Translations under genes and position numbers: made by a program | Shown: piece by piece, positions 18,430 to 27,062 of the stretch | Layout: each line of letters starts with the position of its first letter | Numbering within the stretch: the first letter of the stretch is position 1 | The notes under the pieces: model-generated | Seen by the model: the letters and a program-made list of their open reading frames with translations, nothing else | What the model was told of the DNA's origin: nothing | The model's database searches: none | From: Paludisphaera soli | Lineage (GTDB): Bacteria > Planctomycetota > Planctomycetia > Isosphaerales > Isosphaeraceae | DNA: 64,000 nucleotides | NCBI RefSeq assembly: GCF_011064595.1 | Contig: NZ_JAALJI010000008.1 | Coordinates: 62,001-126,000 of the forward strand | Direction of reading: 5' to 3'

Positions 18430-18863
18430 TGAGGTTTTCAGCCACGACTTGGTGGTGAATGAGGACTATGCGAGCCTGCGTAGGTTTCCACGGGGGTCCG
18501 GGCCTTGCGAGGCATCCAGGGAAGACGGCCTCGTCGAAATGCGAGGAATCCCTGCGCAGCATCTCCCACGTTGACTATGGTCCGGGATCGCGGGTGCGGG
18601 AGACCGGAGGTCCTGAAATCAGGCTCCCGAGGGACAGGGCTTGCCCCGAGGCGGGTCGACCGCGACATGATGGAGACCAGCCTCGTCTCCTTGCGGTGCA
18701 CGTCTGCCCTTCGCACGACGGCCCGGGGAGCCTTCCTGCTACAACCTCCGTCCGCCCTGCCGGTCGCGTTCACGAAGGTCGCCGGCCGTTCCCGGCTGGT
18801 CGATTTCGACGGCTCGCCAGTCATCGTCAGTCGGTGACGGGCTACGGAACCTGGACCAACCCA
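18430..18863. other. Intergenic stretch without recognisable gene
   Basis: Open frames exist on both strands, but none has a ribosome site plus protein-like composition. I see no RNA gene. It may hold the promoter of the gene at 18864. Confidence 0.5.
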
Positions 18864-19262
18864 ATGGCCGTCCGCTCCTTCTGGAAAATCTGGACCGACG
18901 CCAGGTCGGAAGCAAAGACGCTGCGTCTCTTCGAGCAGGTCCGACGCAATCTCGACCGAGAGGCGCTGGATCGCAGCATCGAGCCCTATCCGAAGCTCCA
19001 AGGCTTCGTCGCGGCATTCTGGGTCGAACCGGAAGGCGGGACCTGGAACGACCAGGTGGTCGAGGTGATCGCGCTGGGGCAAAGGGTCGGGTACGGGTGG
19101 AGGCTCAGCGGCGACATCCTCACCGACGTGGACGGCTGGTCGAACGAATCCAACGTCTCGGGCGTCAGGTCGATCCAGTTGATGCTGGATTCACGCTGGC
19201 AAGCCCCAGGATCGTCCGGGTTCGGCCCCCCGGCGTCGGACCTCGATCCCAACCTCGATTAA
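18864..19262 (+). CDS. Hypothetical protein, small soluble
   Basis: 132 residues from ATG 18864. The composition is that of a real soluble mixed alpha/beta protein (FWKIWTDARSEAKTLRLFEQ, then DRSIEPYPKLQGFVAAFWVEP and QVVEVIALGQRVGYGWRLSG), quite unlike the Arg/Pro-rich noise of the neighbouring frames. No signal peptide, membrane segment or known motif. Size, isolation and position in a repeat-rich zone resemble orphan immunity-type genes, but that is only a contextual guess. The ribosome site is weak. The next gene starts 98 bases further on the same strand. Confidence 0.65.
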   Translation: MAVRSFWKIWTDARSEAKTLRLFEQVRRNLDREALDRSIEPYPKLQGFVAAFWVEPEGGTWNDQVVEVIALGQRVGYGWRLSGDILTDVDGWSNESNVSGVRSIQLMLDSRWQAPGSSGFGPPASDLDPNLD

Positions 19263-19360
19263 TGTTCGGGGCTCGTCGACGAAGGTCTTGTGACCTCGGT
19301 GTCGCCCGGACGTCGGCTCTCGAGGACCGTCGAAACCAGGCACCATCCCGGGAGGACCCG

Positions 19361-19888
19361 TTGCCCCGAATCAATCCCCGAATCTCGCTGCTTCGGCTGA
19401 TGATCTTGACGGCCCTCGGCGCGATGCCGCTCACGATGATCCGCCGGCCGGAGTCCGTCGTGCTCGTGGCTGAAGTCCTCGTGGTCTCCTTGGCGGGGGC
19501 GACCTGGTGGCGGTCGAGAGGCCGATCGGCCCTCCTCGGCGGTCTGGTCGCGGGCCTGGCGGCGATGCTCGTCTTCGAGACCTTCGAGGTGGCGTATCAT
19601 CGAACGTTGACGGGCCTGGACCCGGCCACCGTCGCCCGGCTGCTCAACGCCGCCGCGGCACCGCTGGCGGGGGCGATGCTCGGCGGGTTGGTCGGACTCG
19701 CCGTCGCATTCGTCGGTCGGCTGGCCGACCGGGCGCGACCTCGATCAGCCTGCCAGTCGATGGGAAGCGATCGAGAGGAGCCACATGGGATGGGCCGCCA
19801 GGACCCAGAGCAGGAGGGTCGTCGCGACGAGCACGACAACCAGGAGCAAGGGGCGATGACGCATGAAGCCCTCGGGTCGATCGTCTAG
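19361..19888 (+). CDS. Hypothetical inner-membrane protein
   Basis: 175 residues from TTG 19361, selected because GGAGG lies five bases upstream and the product then begins PRINPRISLLRLMILTALGAM, the usual start of many small planctomycete membrane proteins. Four hydrophobic segments follow (SLLRLMILTALGAMPL; VVLVAEVLVVSLAGAT; ALLGGLVAGLAAMLVF; AAPLAGAMLGGLVGLAVAFV). The last 45 residues are hydrophilic and of poor quality (rich in Gln/Glu/Asp/His), and that stretch lies opposite the small gene at 19745-19864, so the natural stop may have been lost. Function unknown. Confidence 0.6.
   Translation: MPRINPRISLLRLMILTALGAMPLTMIRRPESVVLVAEVLVVSLAGATWWRSRGRSALLGGLVAGLAAMLVFETFEVAYHRTLTGLDPATVARLLNAAAAPLAGAMLGGLVGLAVAFVGRLADRARPRSACQSMGSDREEPHGMGRQDPEQEGRRDEHDNQEQGAMTHEALGSIV
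19745..19864 (-). CDS. 39-residue membrane miniprotein
   Basis: A short frame from ATG 19864 (GAGGG just upstream) encoding one hydrophobic helix (LLLVVVLVATTLLLWVLAAH) followed by PMWLLSIASHRLAG. It begins 20 bases after the stop of the gene at 19885-20340 on the same strand, so the two could be one operon. Its composition is more protein-like than the opposite-strand tail of the gene at 19361-19888, which it overlaps completely. Could be a small accessory subunit of a membrane protein; could also be chance. Confidence 0.45.
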   Translation of the reverse strand: MRHRPLLLVVVLVATTLLLWVLAAHPMWLLSIASHRLAG

Positions 19889-20340
19889 AACTCGGGCCGG
19901 ATGCGTTCCATGACGCGGCGGACGAGGCGGAGCAGGGGGGACGGTTCGTCGGTCGAGACGTCGTCTTCCATGTAGCGGGAGAGTTGGCCGGGCTTGACGA
20001 CCACGACGATCCGCAGGCCCTCGCGGCGGGCCTGGTCGAGTTCGTCGCCGCCGAGGAGCAGGCCGGTGGCGGGATTCCCCTCCTGGCTGAACGCCAGGGT
20101 GACCACGTCGCTGGGGGCGTTCTCCAGGCGGACCTGGGCCGACTGGCCCGGGGCGACTTCGCCGACGAGCACCTTGACCCCCGCGTACGAGGCGACCAGG
20201 TCCTTCACCGGCGCGTCGCCGCCGTTGACGACGATGAGCCCGGAACGCGGCCCGCGCGCCATCCGGACCCCGACCTCGAGCGCCAGCGACGCCGCGACGA
20301 TCAGGCCGACAATCCACCACCATTTGCGACGTCCGGTCAT
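19885..20340 (-). CDS. Hypothetical membrane-anchored protein
   Basis: 151 residues from ATG 20340. A short basic start (MTGRRKWWW) leads into a single membrane helix (IVGLIVAASLALEVGVRMA), then an extracytoplasmic domain of beta strands (GLIVVNGGDAPVKDLVASY; APGQSAQVRLENAP; REGLRIVVVVKPGQ). No enzymatic motif. The beta-rich domain with a 'NGG-x-APVKDL' turn resembles small Ig-like accessory domains seen in planctomycete surface proteins, but I do not recognise a family. The miniprotein at 19745-19864 follows it. Confidence 0.7.
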   Translation of the reverse strand: MTGRRKWWWIVGLIVAASLALEVGVRMARGPRSGLIVVNGGDAPVKDLVASYAGVKVLVGEVAPGQSAQVRLENAPSDVVTLAFSQEGNPATGLLLGGDELDQARREGLRIVVVVKPGQLSRYMEDDVSTDEPSPLLRLVRRVMERIRPEF

Positions 20341-20744
20341 GGCTCAAGCTCGCTCCCCACCCCTCACCGCCGGATCGACGATTGTCCGAGGGGAGTGCGT
20401 CCAGGATCGCACGCCGGGCCCCGAGGCGGCAAGGCGCCTTCGGCCGGCGGGGGGCCGGGACGCATCGGAATCGGCCGATGTCGGACGGATTCCCGGCGAT
20501 CCGCGCCGAGAAGTCCGGCGGTGCGCGTTCTGCGTCTCGCCCGGCCCCGATCGCGGGGCGGGGGGCTTCGAATCGGTCAATCGACCACGCGGAGGGGCCG
20601 ATCAACGGTAGGGGGGCGGGGCGCTCTTTCGGGACGCTCGCGGCCCCCCGACGACGGATCGGGACGAGTCAACCTTGCCGAGTCCCCGACCCTCGACGAC
20701 TGGGGAAACCCGGGCGATCGGGCGGCCGGAACCGGCCTCGCTCC
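20341..20744. other. Divergent intergenic region
   Basis: 404 bases between a minus-strand gene and the gene starting at 20745. Frames are open on the plus strand in phase with the downstream gene, but the translated product is Arg/Gly/Pro-rich without structure. I see no RNA gene or clear promoter. Confidence 0.45.
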
Positions 20745-22181
20745 ATGCAGGATGGTCCCGCCTTGAACGAGACTTCGACCCAGCGCCACGCCGAGCCCTG
20801 GTCACGAGTCGATCGGGTGCCCGACGGCCGCCCCAGCCCCGCGAACGTCCTCGCCGAAGCCGGAATCCTCCGGCCGACGTCGGGGAAGTTCTGGGGCGTG
20901 GTCGGCCTGGTGATCCTGACCGGCGTGACCAGTTTGGTGGTGGCCACGATCTCGATCTGGCTGACGCCGGTCTACATGGCCGCGATGGTCCTGATCTTCG
21001 CCGCGCCCCGGCCAAAACGGCCGGAAGCCACCGCTTCGCCGACCGCCGACGCACCATCCCCAGCCTCCGAGCCCGCGGAGGCCTCTACCGAGGCCGTAGC
21101 GGGCGACGCGCCGGGGGAAGGCGCGATCGGCGGCGAGGCCGAGGCGGCCGCTCCGGCCGAGGACGCCGCCGCCGCCGAGCCCCCCAAGCCTCGCAAGCGC
21201 CGGGCGAAGGGGAAGCGGGCGGCGAAAGCGGCGGCCCTCGCCGAGGCGTCGTCGTCGCAGCCCACCTGGATCCGCGTCGGCCCCGGGAAGTTCGTCCGGG
21301 CCGACCTGCAAGACCAGGACGCCTCGTCCGACGCCGAGGTGCCGGCCGAGCCGCCCCTCGCGACCAGCCCCGAGACCCCCGACGAGATCGGAGCCCCGAC
21401 CGAAGCCGAGACCGAAGCCCAGGCCGACGCCGAACCGACGCCGCCCCCCGCGCCCGACGCCTTCGCGGACGCCGGCCGGGCCGTCGAGCCGGAGACGCCC
21501 ACGGAAGCGACGCCCGCGTCGGCTTTCGACGAGGGGCCGAGCGAGATCGACTCGCCGGCCCTTGCCGAAGCCGACGAAGCGGCCCCCACGACCATCGACG
21601 AGGAGTACGGCATCGCGCCCTCTGCACTCGTCGAGCCCCCCGGCGAGGAGTACGGCATCGCGCCCTCTGCACTCGCCGAGTCCTGGGAGCCCGAGGCCCT
21701 TCCCGAAGCCGTCCCCGACGACGAGCCCGAGCCCGCCTCCGAGGGGACGCCGCAAGTGCAGGAGTCGGAGCCGGTCCAGGCCGAAGCCCAGGCCGAAGTC
21801 CCTGTGGAGGTCGAGCACCCGGTCGAGACGTGGGCCCCTGTCGAGGTCGCCGAGAAGGTGCCCGCCGAAGTCCCGACGGAATCCGAGCGTCCGACGACGA
21901 TCGCGTCGCCCCTCCCCGAGCGCCCCGCGCCCGAGGGGACGGCGGCCGCCTCGCCGACGGCCGCCCGGCCCGCCGGACTCGGCCTGCTCCGCCGGTCCAT
22001 GCGGCCCCGTGAGCGTCGCGAACGCCTTCCGGCCCCCCGCTCTCGCGGACAGTCGCCCCGCACCGCCCGACCAGGCCGTGCGGAGCGGGTCCGCGTGGGG
22101 GGAACCCCCGGACGCGATCGCGACCGCTCGAACCGCCCGCCGCGCCGCCCTCACCCCCGCTCCCCACCGCGGCGGGCCTGA
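20745..22181 (+). CDS. Membrane-anchored Ala/Pro/Glu-rich disordered protein
   Basis: 478 residues from ATG 20745 (a TTG nine codons earlier or later is possible). After about 45 residues come two membrane helices (FWGVVGLVILTGVTSLVVATISIWL; VYMAAMVLIFAA), then nearly 350 residues of low-complexity acidic, Ala/Pro-rich sequence with a basic patch (KPRKRRAKGKRAAKAAAL), an embedded conserved spot WIRVGPGKFVRADLQ and a basic tail. The phrase EEYGIAPSAL occurs twice, encoded by nearly identical 31-base DNA at about 21601 and 21646, showing a recent 45-base duplication. Probably a membrane-tethered linker protein; function unknown. A hairpin terminator follows. Confidence 0.65.
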   Translation: MQDGPALNETSTQRHAEPWSRVDRVPDGRPSPANVLAEAGILRPTSGKFWGVVGLVILTGVTSLVVATISIWLTPVYMAAMVLIFAAPRPKRPEATASPTADAPSPASEPAEASTEAVAGDAPGEGAIGGEAEAAAPAEDAAAAEPPKPRKRRAKGKRAAKAAALAEASSSQPTWIRVGPGKFVRADLQDQDASSDAEVPAEPPLATSPETPDEIGAPTEAETEAQADAEPTPPPAPDAFADAGRAVEPETPTEATPASAFDEGPSEIDSPALAEADEAAPTTIDEEYGIAPSALVEPPGEEYGIAPSALAESWEPEALPEAVPDDEPEPASEGTPQVQESEPVQAEAQAEVPVEVEHPVETWAPVEVAEKVPAEVPTESERPTTIASPLPERPAPEGTAAASPTAARPAGLGLLRRSMRPRERRERLPAPRSRGQSPRTARPGRAERVRVGGTPGRDRDRSNRPPRRPHPRSPPRRA

Positions 22182-22203
22182 TGCTCCGCCTACCGCAAAA
22201 CCT

Positions 22204-22240
22204 GAAGACGCCCCGGCCGGTCACGGCTCCGGGCGTCTTC
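22204..22240 (+). terminator. Hairpin terminator candidate
   Basis: Perfect 10-bp stem GAAGACGCCC (22204-22213) and GGGCGTCTTC (22231-22240), 22 bases after the stop of the gene above, followed by GCGTTT. The T-tract is weak. Confidence 0.5.
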
Positions 22241-22254
22241 GCGTTTCGAAGGAA

Positions 22255-22318
22255 ATCCGGTAGGGTGGGCGCCACCACTCCGATGCGAACGCGGTGGGCG
22301 GTGCCCACCCTACCGGAT
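22255..22318. repeat. REP-like palindrome, GGTAGGGTGGGC family (copy 1, complete)
   Basis: Perfect 16-bp inverted repeat, ATCCGGTAGGGTGGGC at 22255-22270 and its complement at 22303-22318, around a 32-base centre that itself contains GGTGGGCGGTGCCCACC. It ends 9 bases before the next gene. Related copies are at 23006-23042 and 42645-42707. Confidence 0.8.
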
Positions 22319-22327
22319 CATGTGGGA

Positions 22328-22837
22328 ATGGCAGGGATCCTGGTGACCAATCCGATTCGGCTGGACGACCTCATTCGCCTGGTCCAAGAGCGATTTCGCG
22401 ACGGTCCACCCAACGGGTGGCTCCTCGGCTGGGATCCCGCACGCTGCTTGGATTCGGTCGGCAGGGCCGCCAGGCCGCACCACGTCGGCAACACGACCTC
22501 TTTCGACTACGGCTTCTGTAACCAGTTCGAGGTGGCCATCGGAGCGGGCGGCCGAGGTGAGTGTTGGGTGCTGACGATCCATCTGAGCTTCGTCGCGCCG
22601 ACGTTCTGCCTGTTCTGGACCCGCTACAAGAGCCCAAACAAAGGCGTCGTGAACGCCGGCGTACCAGAGGGACAGCGAGCCTTGGAGGACGAGGTGCGCG
22701 CGGCTATCCAGGCGGAGGGATTCTTCGAACTCCCGGACGAATGGTTTGACGTGCACGTCGACGGCGTGCGACTGGAGCTGTCCGATGCGGCGGATGTCAC
22801 GCTGAACAAGTGCCTATTCTGCGATTATGACGGCTGA
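22328..22837 (+). CDS. Hypothetical protein, small soluble
   Basis: 169 residues from ATG 22328 (GTG 22343 is an alternative); the ribosome site is poor because a palindromic repeat ends directly upstream. The sequence is clearly protein-like (VTNPIRLDDLIRLVQERF, FDYGFCNQFEVAIGAGGRGE, FVAPTFCLFWTRY, LNKCLFCDYDG), soluble, with a terminal CxxC. No known domain recognised. It is like the single-gene orphans at 18864, 43042 and 38949 in size and setting. The frame also stays open upstream through the repeat, which I do not count. Confidence 0.65.
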   Translation: MAGILVTNPIRLDDLIRLVQERFRDGPPNGWLLGWDPARCLDSVGRAARPHHVGNTTSFDYGFCNQFEVAIGAGGRGECWVLTIHLSFVAPTFCLFWTRYKSPNKGVVNAGVPEGQRALEDEVRAAIQAEGFFELPDEWFDVHVDGVRLELSDAADVTLNKCLFCDYDG

Positions 22838-23005
22838 CGAAGGGAAGCCTGGATCCGCGAGACGGAGCCCGCGCGGAAGCTCGCCAAATCGAACTTGGGT
22901 GACGGCTCGACGGCCGCAAGCCTCGAATGATTGAAATTCCGTGACGGGCGATTCCCGCCGGTTCGACATCATCGACCCGGGTGCGGCTGGCACCGTACGC
23001 CTCTC

Positions 23006-23042
23006 CGATCAAAACGCGGTGGGCGGTGCACACCCTACCGGA
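23006..23042. repeat. GGTGGGC-family repeat, half copy
   Basis: 37 bases matching the right half of the palindrome at 22281-22317 with four mismatches (CGATC...GCGGTGGGCGGTGCACACCCTACCGGA). The left arm is missing, so it is a decayed or half element, lying just before the terC stop. Confidence 0.7.
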
Positions 23043-23067
23043 CGTCATCCCGTCCGGGGGTCGCGGC

Positions 23068-23835
23068 TCAGGCCTCGGCGGCCGGGTCGACCGCCGGGTC
23101 GGCTTCCACGGCGGGGGGCTCGATGTCCTCGTCGCCCCCCGGATCTTCCACGGCGGGCTCGGGATACCACCAGTTGACGGTCAGGCAGAGCGTCACCAGG
23201 CCGATGCGGAGGGCCCAGAGGCCCCAGGCGGGGAACTCGCTCCAGCCGGCGACGTAGCCGTTGTGGAAGAGGGCGGCGAGGTCGTGCTCCATCATCTCGG
23301 CGGCGGCCCAGGCCAGTAGCGCGGCGCCGGCGTAGGCGATGATGGGGAACTTGTTCATCAGCTCGGTGATGATCGCGCTCAGGAAGAGCAGGATCACGAT
23401 CGAGAGCACCAGGCCCATGACGATCTGCGCCGACGACTGGGCGGAGATGGCGATGGCCAGGACGTTGTCCAGGCTCATGATGAAGTCGGCCAGGGCGATC
23501 CGCTGGACGGCCTTGAACAGCGAGTTGGGGGCGTGCTGCGAGTGCTCGGACGAGGCCTCACCCTCCTCCTGGAGCAGCTTGCAGGCGATCCAGACGAGGA
23601 GGACGGCCCCCACGAACCGCAGCCCGGGGATCGCCAGCAGCTGGGAGACGACCAGGGTCAGGCCGATCCGCATGACGATGGCGAGGCCGCAGCCCCAGAT
23701 CATCGCCTGCCGGCGCTGGGCCGGGGGGAGGCGGTGGGCCGCCATGCCGATGACGACCGCGTTGTCGCCCGAAAGGAGCAGGTCGAAGAAGATGATCTTG
23801 AGGATCGCGATCGCTTGCGGGAGGTCGACGGCCAT
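23068..23835 (-). CDS. TerC/YjbE family integral membrane protein
   Basis: 255 residues from ATG 23835. TerC-family features: FFDLLLSGDNAVVIGMAA near the N-terminus and its partner ADFIMSLDNVLAIAISA in the middle, both carrying the conserved DN that binds metal in the membrane; seven or so hydrophobic helices. Members export manganese or other divalent cations or support folding of metal-dependent exoenzymes. The C-terminal 35 residues form an acidic, Pro-rich cytoplasmic or periplasmic tail not usual in the family. Divergent from the gene at 24132. No yybP-ykoY manganese riboswitch was seen in the 296-base upstream gap. Confidence 0.92.
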   Translation of the reverse strand: MAVDLPQAIAILKIIFFDLLLSGDNAVVIGMAAHRLPPAQRRQAMIWGCGLAIVMRIGLTLVVSQLLAIPGLRFVGAVLLVWIACKLLQEEGEASSEHSQHAPNSLFKAVQRIALADFIMSLDNVLAIAISAQSSAQIVMGLVLSIVILLFLSAIITELMNKFPIIAYAGAALLAWAAAEMMEHDLAALFHNGYVAGWSEFPAWGLWALRIGLVTLCLTVNWWYPEPAVEDPGGDEDIEPPAVEADPAVDPAAEA

Positions 23836-24131
23836 TCGTGATCCGAAAGTTGGGGCCTGGCGCCGGGCGGCGAATGAGGACGACCGGCGCGGCCGAAGGC
23901 CGGCCGCGCGGCGTGAAGGTGCCATCATAGCCCCGCGCGGCCCCCGCTGGGAACATCCCTCGCCCCGACACGCCCGTTCGGACGCGGACTTCGGCCCGGA
24001 TTCTGCAGGGATTCTCCGGATGTCCCGTCGCCCCCGGCGTCCGCGCCGCGTATGGTTCCTGGGATAGGAAGCCAGCGCGTCCGGCCGCGGGGTCGGGGGC
24101 GGGCCGCCAGGCGGAGAAAGGCGATTCACCC

Positions 24132-25139
24132 ATGTCCAGACACCCGAGCGCGTGGATCCTACCGGCCTGCCTGGGCCTCGGCCTCGTCGGCGGAGCGGCC
24201 CTGGCGGAGGAGGCTCCGGCCGCCGCGCACGAGAAAGCCGACCGGGAGGCCGTCCAGGCCGTCCTGGCGGGGTTCGTGAAGGCGTTCGACGCGGGCGACG
24301 CGCCGGCGATCGCCGCCCTGTTCACCGAGGACGCCCGCCTGGAGACCGAAGGCTCGCCGCCGATCGAGGGCCGCGCCGCGATCGAGCGCCGGTTCGCCGA
24401 GCGGTTCGAGGCCGAGCCGGGCCAGACGATCGTCGTGAAGCCGGATTCGCTCCGGTTCCTCGGCGCCGACGCGGCCCTGGAGGCGGGGATCGCCGCGATC
24501 ACGATTCCCGGCGAGGAGGGCGAGGAGCCCGAAATCTCGCGGTTCAGGTACTCGGCCGCCTACGTCCGCAAGGACGGCCGCTGGCTCCAGGACTGCATCC
24601 ACGACTACCCCGAGACCGAGGCGGCGGCCGACGAGCCGTCCCCCCGCGAACGGCTGGCCGAGCTGGAATGGCTGGTCGGCGAGTGGATCGACCAGGACGA
24701 GGACGCCGAGGTCCACACCACGTTCGACTGGGCGGAGGAGGGGGCGTTCCTCGTCCGCAAGTACCGCGTGAAGGCCGCGGGCTCGTTCGTGATGTCGGGC
24801 GTCCAGCGGATCGGCTGGGACCCGCGTCTGGAGCAGTTCCGCTCGTGGACGTTCGACTCGGAAGGGGGCTTTTCCGAGGGCCTCTGGTCGCGCGAGATCG
24901 GCCTCGACCGCTGGGTCGTCAAGACGACGGGCGTCCTGAAGGACGGCCGGTCGGTCTCGGCGACGAACGTGCTCGACCGCCGGGGCCGCGACGTGCTTCG
25001 CTGGTCGTCCGCCGACCGCACGCTCGGGTCGTCCGCCCTGCCGGGGTCCGAAAACGTGACGCTCGTCCGCCGCCCGCCTGCTCCCTCCTCCGCGACATCC
25101 CCCTCCACCAAGCCGGGCGAACTCAGGAGCCAGCCATGA
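24132..25139 (+). CDS. Exported SnoaL/SgcJ-like protein with C-terminal DUF1579-like domain
   Basis: 335 residues from ATG 24132 with a signal peptide (WILPACLGLGLVGGAALAEE). Residues about 35-155 form a SnoaL/DUF4440 fold (VQAVLAGFVKAFDAGDAPAIAALFTEDARLE; PIEGRAAIERRF; DGRWLQDCIHD). Residues 170-310 resemble a lipocalin-like domain found in planctomycete proteins of this type (ELEWLVGEWIDQDEDAEVHTTF; WDPRLEQFRSWTFDSEGGF). Many such two-domain proteins exist in Planctomycetota; their ligand is unknown. The stop codon overlaps the next start (ATGA), indicating translational coupling to the Gly-rich protein downstream. Confidence 0.8.
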   Translation: MSRHPSAWILPACLGLGLVGGAALAEEAPAAAHEKADREAVQAVLAGFVKAFDAGDAPAIAALFTEDARLETEGSPPIEGRAAIERRFAERFEAEPGQTIVVKPDSLRFLGADAALEAGIAAITIPGEEGEEPEISRFRYSAAYVRKDGRWLQDCIHDYPETEAAADEPSPRERLAELEWLVGEWIDQDEDAEVHTTFDWAEEGAFLVRKYRVKAAGSFVMSGVQRIGWDPRLEQFRSWTFDSEGGFSEGLWSREIGLDRWVVKTTGVLKDGRSVSATNVLDRRGRDVLRWSSADRTLGSSALPGSENVTLVRRPPAPSSATSPSTKPGELRSQP

Positions 25140-26962
25140 ACCGCACCCTCAACGTCGCGCTCGCCGGCGTCGTCGCCTCTTGCCTGTGCCTCCAGACGAT
25201 CTCGGCCCACGCCCAGCGGGGCGGCGGCGGCCGTGCCGGAGGCGGGATGCGCGGGGGCGGCGGGGCTCCCGGGGGCGGCATGCGCGGCGGCGGCGCCCCC
25301 GGCGGCGGGATGCGCGGGGGCGGCGGAGTCCCCGGCGGGATGCGCGGGGGGATGCCCCCCGGCGGCGGAGCCGGTGGCCGCCAGTCGTTCAACCGCACGC
25401 CGTCGTTCACGCCGCCCCCCAACATCCAGCGCGGCAATCCGCCGGGCGGTTGGCAGGGCCAGATGAGGCCCCCCGCGGCGGTCCAGCGGCCCGGCGGCCC
25501 GGCGGGCCCCGGGCCGGGGGCGGGCCCGCAGCCGGGACGGCCGAATCTCGGCGCGCAGCCCGGTCGGCCGAACTTCAACGTTCCGGGCGGTGGTCGACCT
25601 CCTGTCGCGGGCCCGGGCCCCGGCCCCGGCGGTCGCCCTCCCGTCGCCGGCCCCGGGAATCCGGGGTTCCGGCCTCCTGTGGCGGGACCGGGCCCCGGCC
25701 CCGGCGGTCGCCCCCCGGGGGGGATGCGTCCCGGTTATGGTCCCGGTCCCGGCGGTCGTCCGCCGGGCGTCGGGCCGGGGGGCCGTCCGCCGGGAGGGTG
25801 GGGGGGCTATCCGCCCGCCTACGCCGGCCGGCCCGGCTGGAACAACCACCAGTCCTGGGTGAACGGCTACTGGCACGGCCGCAACAGCAACAACGGCTTC
25901 TGGAACGACGGCGGCGCGTTCTTCACCGGCCTGGCGGTCGGCGGGGTCGCCGGCTGGGGGCTCGGCTCGTCGATCTACAATTGGGGATACCGGCCGTACG
26001 TCAACCCTTACGCCGTCGTCGCTTCCCAGCCGGTGATCATCCAGCAGCCGGTGATCGTGCAGCAGCCCGGCGTCGTCGAGCAGCCGCAGGTCGTCGAGTC
26101 CGCGCCGGCTTACGATTACTCGCAGCCCCTGACCACCACGGCCGCCCCCGAGGACGACCCGGCGCTTCAGACCTTCGCCGACGCCCGCTCCGCGTTCCAG
26201 GCCGGCGACTACCCCGGCGCCTTGAAGCTGGCCGACGAGGCGCTCAAGGCCCTCCCCAACGACGCGGCGCTCCACGAGTTCCGCGCCCTCTGCCTGTTCG
26301 CGCTCAAGCAGTACGAGCAGGCGGCCGGCGTGCTCTACGCGGTGCTGGCCGTCGGCCCCGGCTGGGACTGGACGACCATGATCGGTTTGTATCCGAGCGT
26401 CGACGTCTACACGGCGCAGCTCCGGGCCCTGGAGGAATACCGATCGGCCCACCCCGACTCGGCGCCCGCCCGGTTCGTCCTCGGCTACCACTACCTGACC
26501 GAGGGCTTCAACGAGCAGGCCGCGCATGAGTTCAACGCCGTCGCGAGGCTCCAGCCGACCGACACGCTCTCGAAGCAGATCGCGGACAGCCTCACCGCCG
26601 ACGCTCAGGCGGCGAAAGACCCGGCGGCCGTCGCCGCCCAGCCCCAGCCCGAAGCGGCGGCGGCCGCGCCGGCGAACGAGCCGAGCCTGGTGGGGACCTG
26701 GAAGGCCGCCCCCGACCCCACGACCTCGATCGAGCTGACACTGAAGGACGACGGGACGTTCACCTGGAACGTCGCCCAACAGGGGAGGAACCAGCCGATC
26801 GCGGGGGGCTACACCTACGCCGGCGGGATCCTGACCCTCGCCCGCGCCGAGAATCCGGACGACGCCATGGTCGGTCGCGTGACCTGGAAGGACGACGCCC
26901 ATTTCGTCTTCCAGGCCCTCGGCGGTGGGGCGAACGACCCCGGGCTGAACTTCGGGAAGTGA
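25136..26962 (+). CDS. Gly/Pro-rich exported protein with TPR domain
   Basis: 608 residues from ATG 25136, overlapping the previous stop by four bases. Signal peptide (ALAGVVASCLCLQTISAHAQ), then about 230 residues of Gly/Arg/Met and Gly/Pro repeats (GGGMRGGG; RPPVAGPGPGPGG occurs several times), then an aromatic-rich segment (NGYWHGRNSNNGFWNDGGAF) with a Gly-rich hydrophobic stretch, a TPR-like region (QTFADARSAFQAGDYPGALKLADEALKALP and following), and finally a beta domain of the lipocalin type (SLVGTWKAAPDPTTSIELTL). Common architecture in planctomycetes; envelope-located, function unknown. Followed by a strong terminator. Confidence 0.82.
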   Translation: MNRTLNVALAGVVASCLCLQTISAHAQRGGGGRAGGGMRGGGGAPGGGMRGGGAPGGGMRGGGGVPGGMRGGMPPGGGAGGRQSFNRTPSFTPPPNIQRGNPPGGWQGQMRPPAAVQRPGGPAGPGPGAGPQPGRPNLGAQPGRPNFNVPGGGRPPVAGPGPGPGGRPPVAGPGNPGFRPPVAGPGPGPGGRPPGGMRPGYGPGPGGRPPGVGPGGRPPGGWGGYPPAYAGRPGWNNHQSWVNGYWHGRNSNNGFWNDGGAFFTGLAVGGVAGWGLGSSIYNWGYRPYVNPYAVVASQPVIIQQPVIVQQPGVVEQPQVVESAPAYDYSQPLTTTAAPEDDPALQTFADARSAFQAGDYPGALKLADEALKALPNDAALHEFRALCLFALKQYEQAAGVLYAVLAVGPGWDWTTMIGLYPSVDVYTAQLRALEEYRSAHPDSAPARFVLGYHYLTEGFNEQAAHEFNAVARLQPTDTLSKQIADSLTADAQAAKDPAAVAAQPQPEAAAAAPANEPSLVGTWKAAPDPTTSIELTLKDDGTFTWNVAQQGRNQPIAGGYTYAGGILTLARAENPDDAMVGRVTWKDDAHFVFQALGGGANDPGLNFGK

Positions 26963-26990
26963 CTTCGAGCCTTCTCCGGAGACGAAAAGA

Positions 26991-27037
26991 GGGGGGATCG
27001 GGCCCCGGCTTTCCTTGAGCCGGGATCCGGTCCCCCC
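26991..27037. terminator. Strong hairpin, probably bidirectional terminator
   Basis: 20-base arms at 26991-27010 and 27018-27037 pair with only one mismatch and two G-U pairs around a 7-base loop. It lies between convergent genes (stops at 26962 and 27063). On the minus strand CTTTTCGTC follows it. Confidence 0.7.
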
Positions 27038-27062
27038 GCTTCATGTTCATGACCACCACATT

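Noticed and set aside
23836-24131. Manganese riboswitch upstream of the TerC gene
   Set aside because: The conserved loops of the yybP-ykoY class could not be found on the sense strand.
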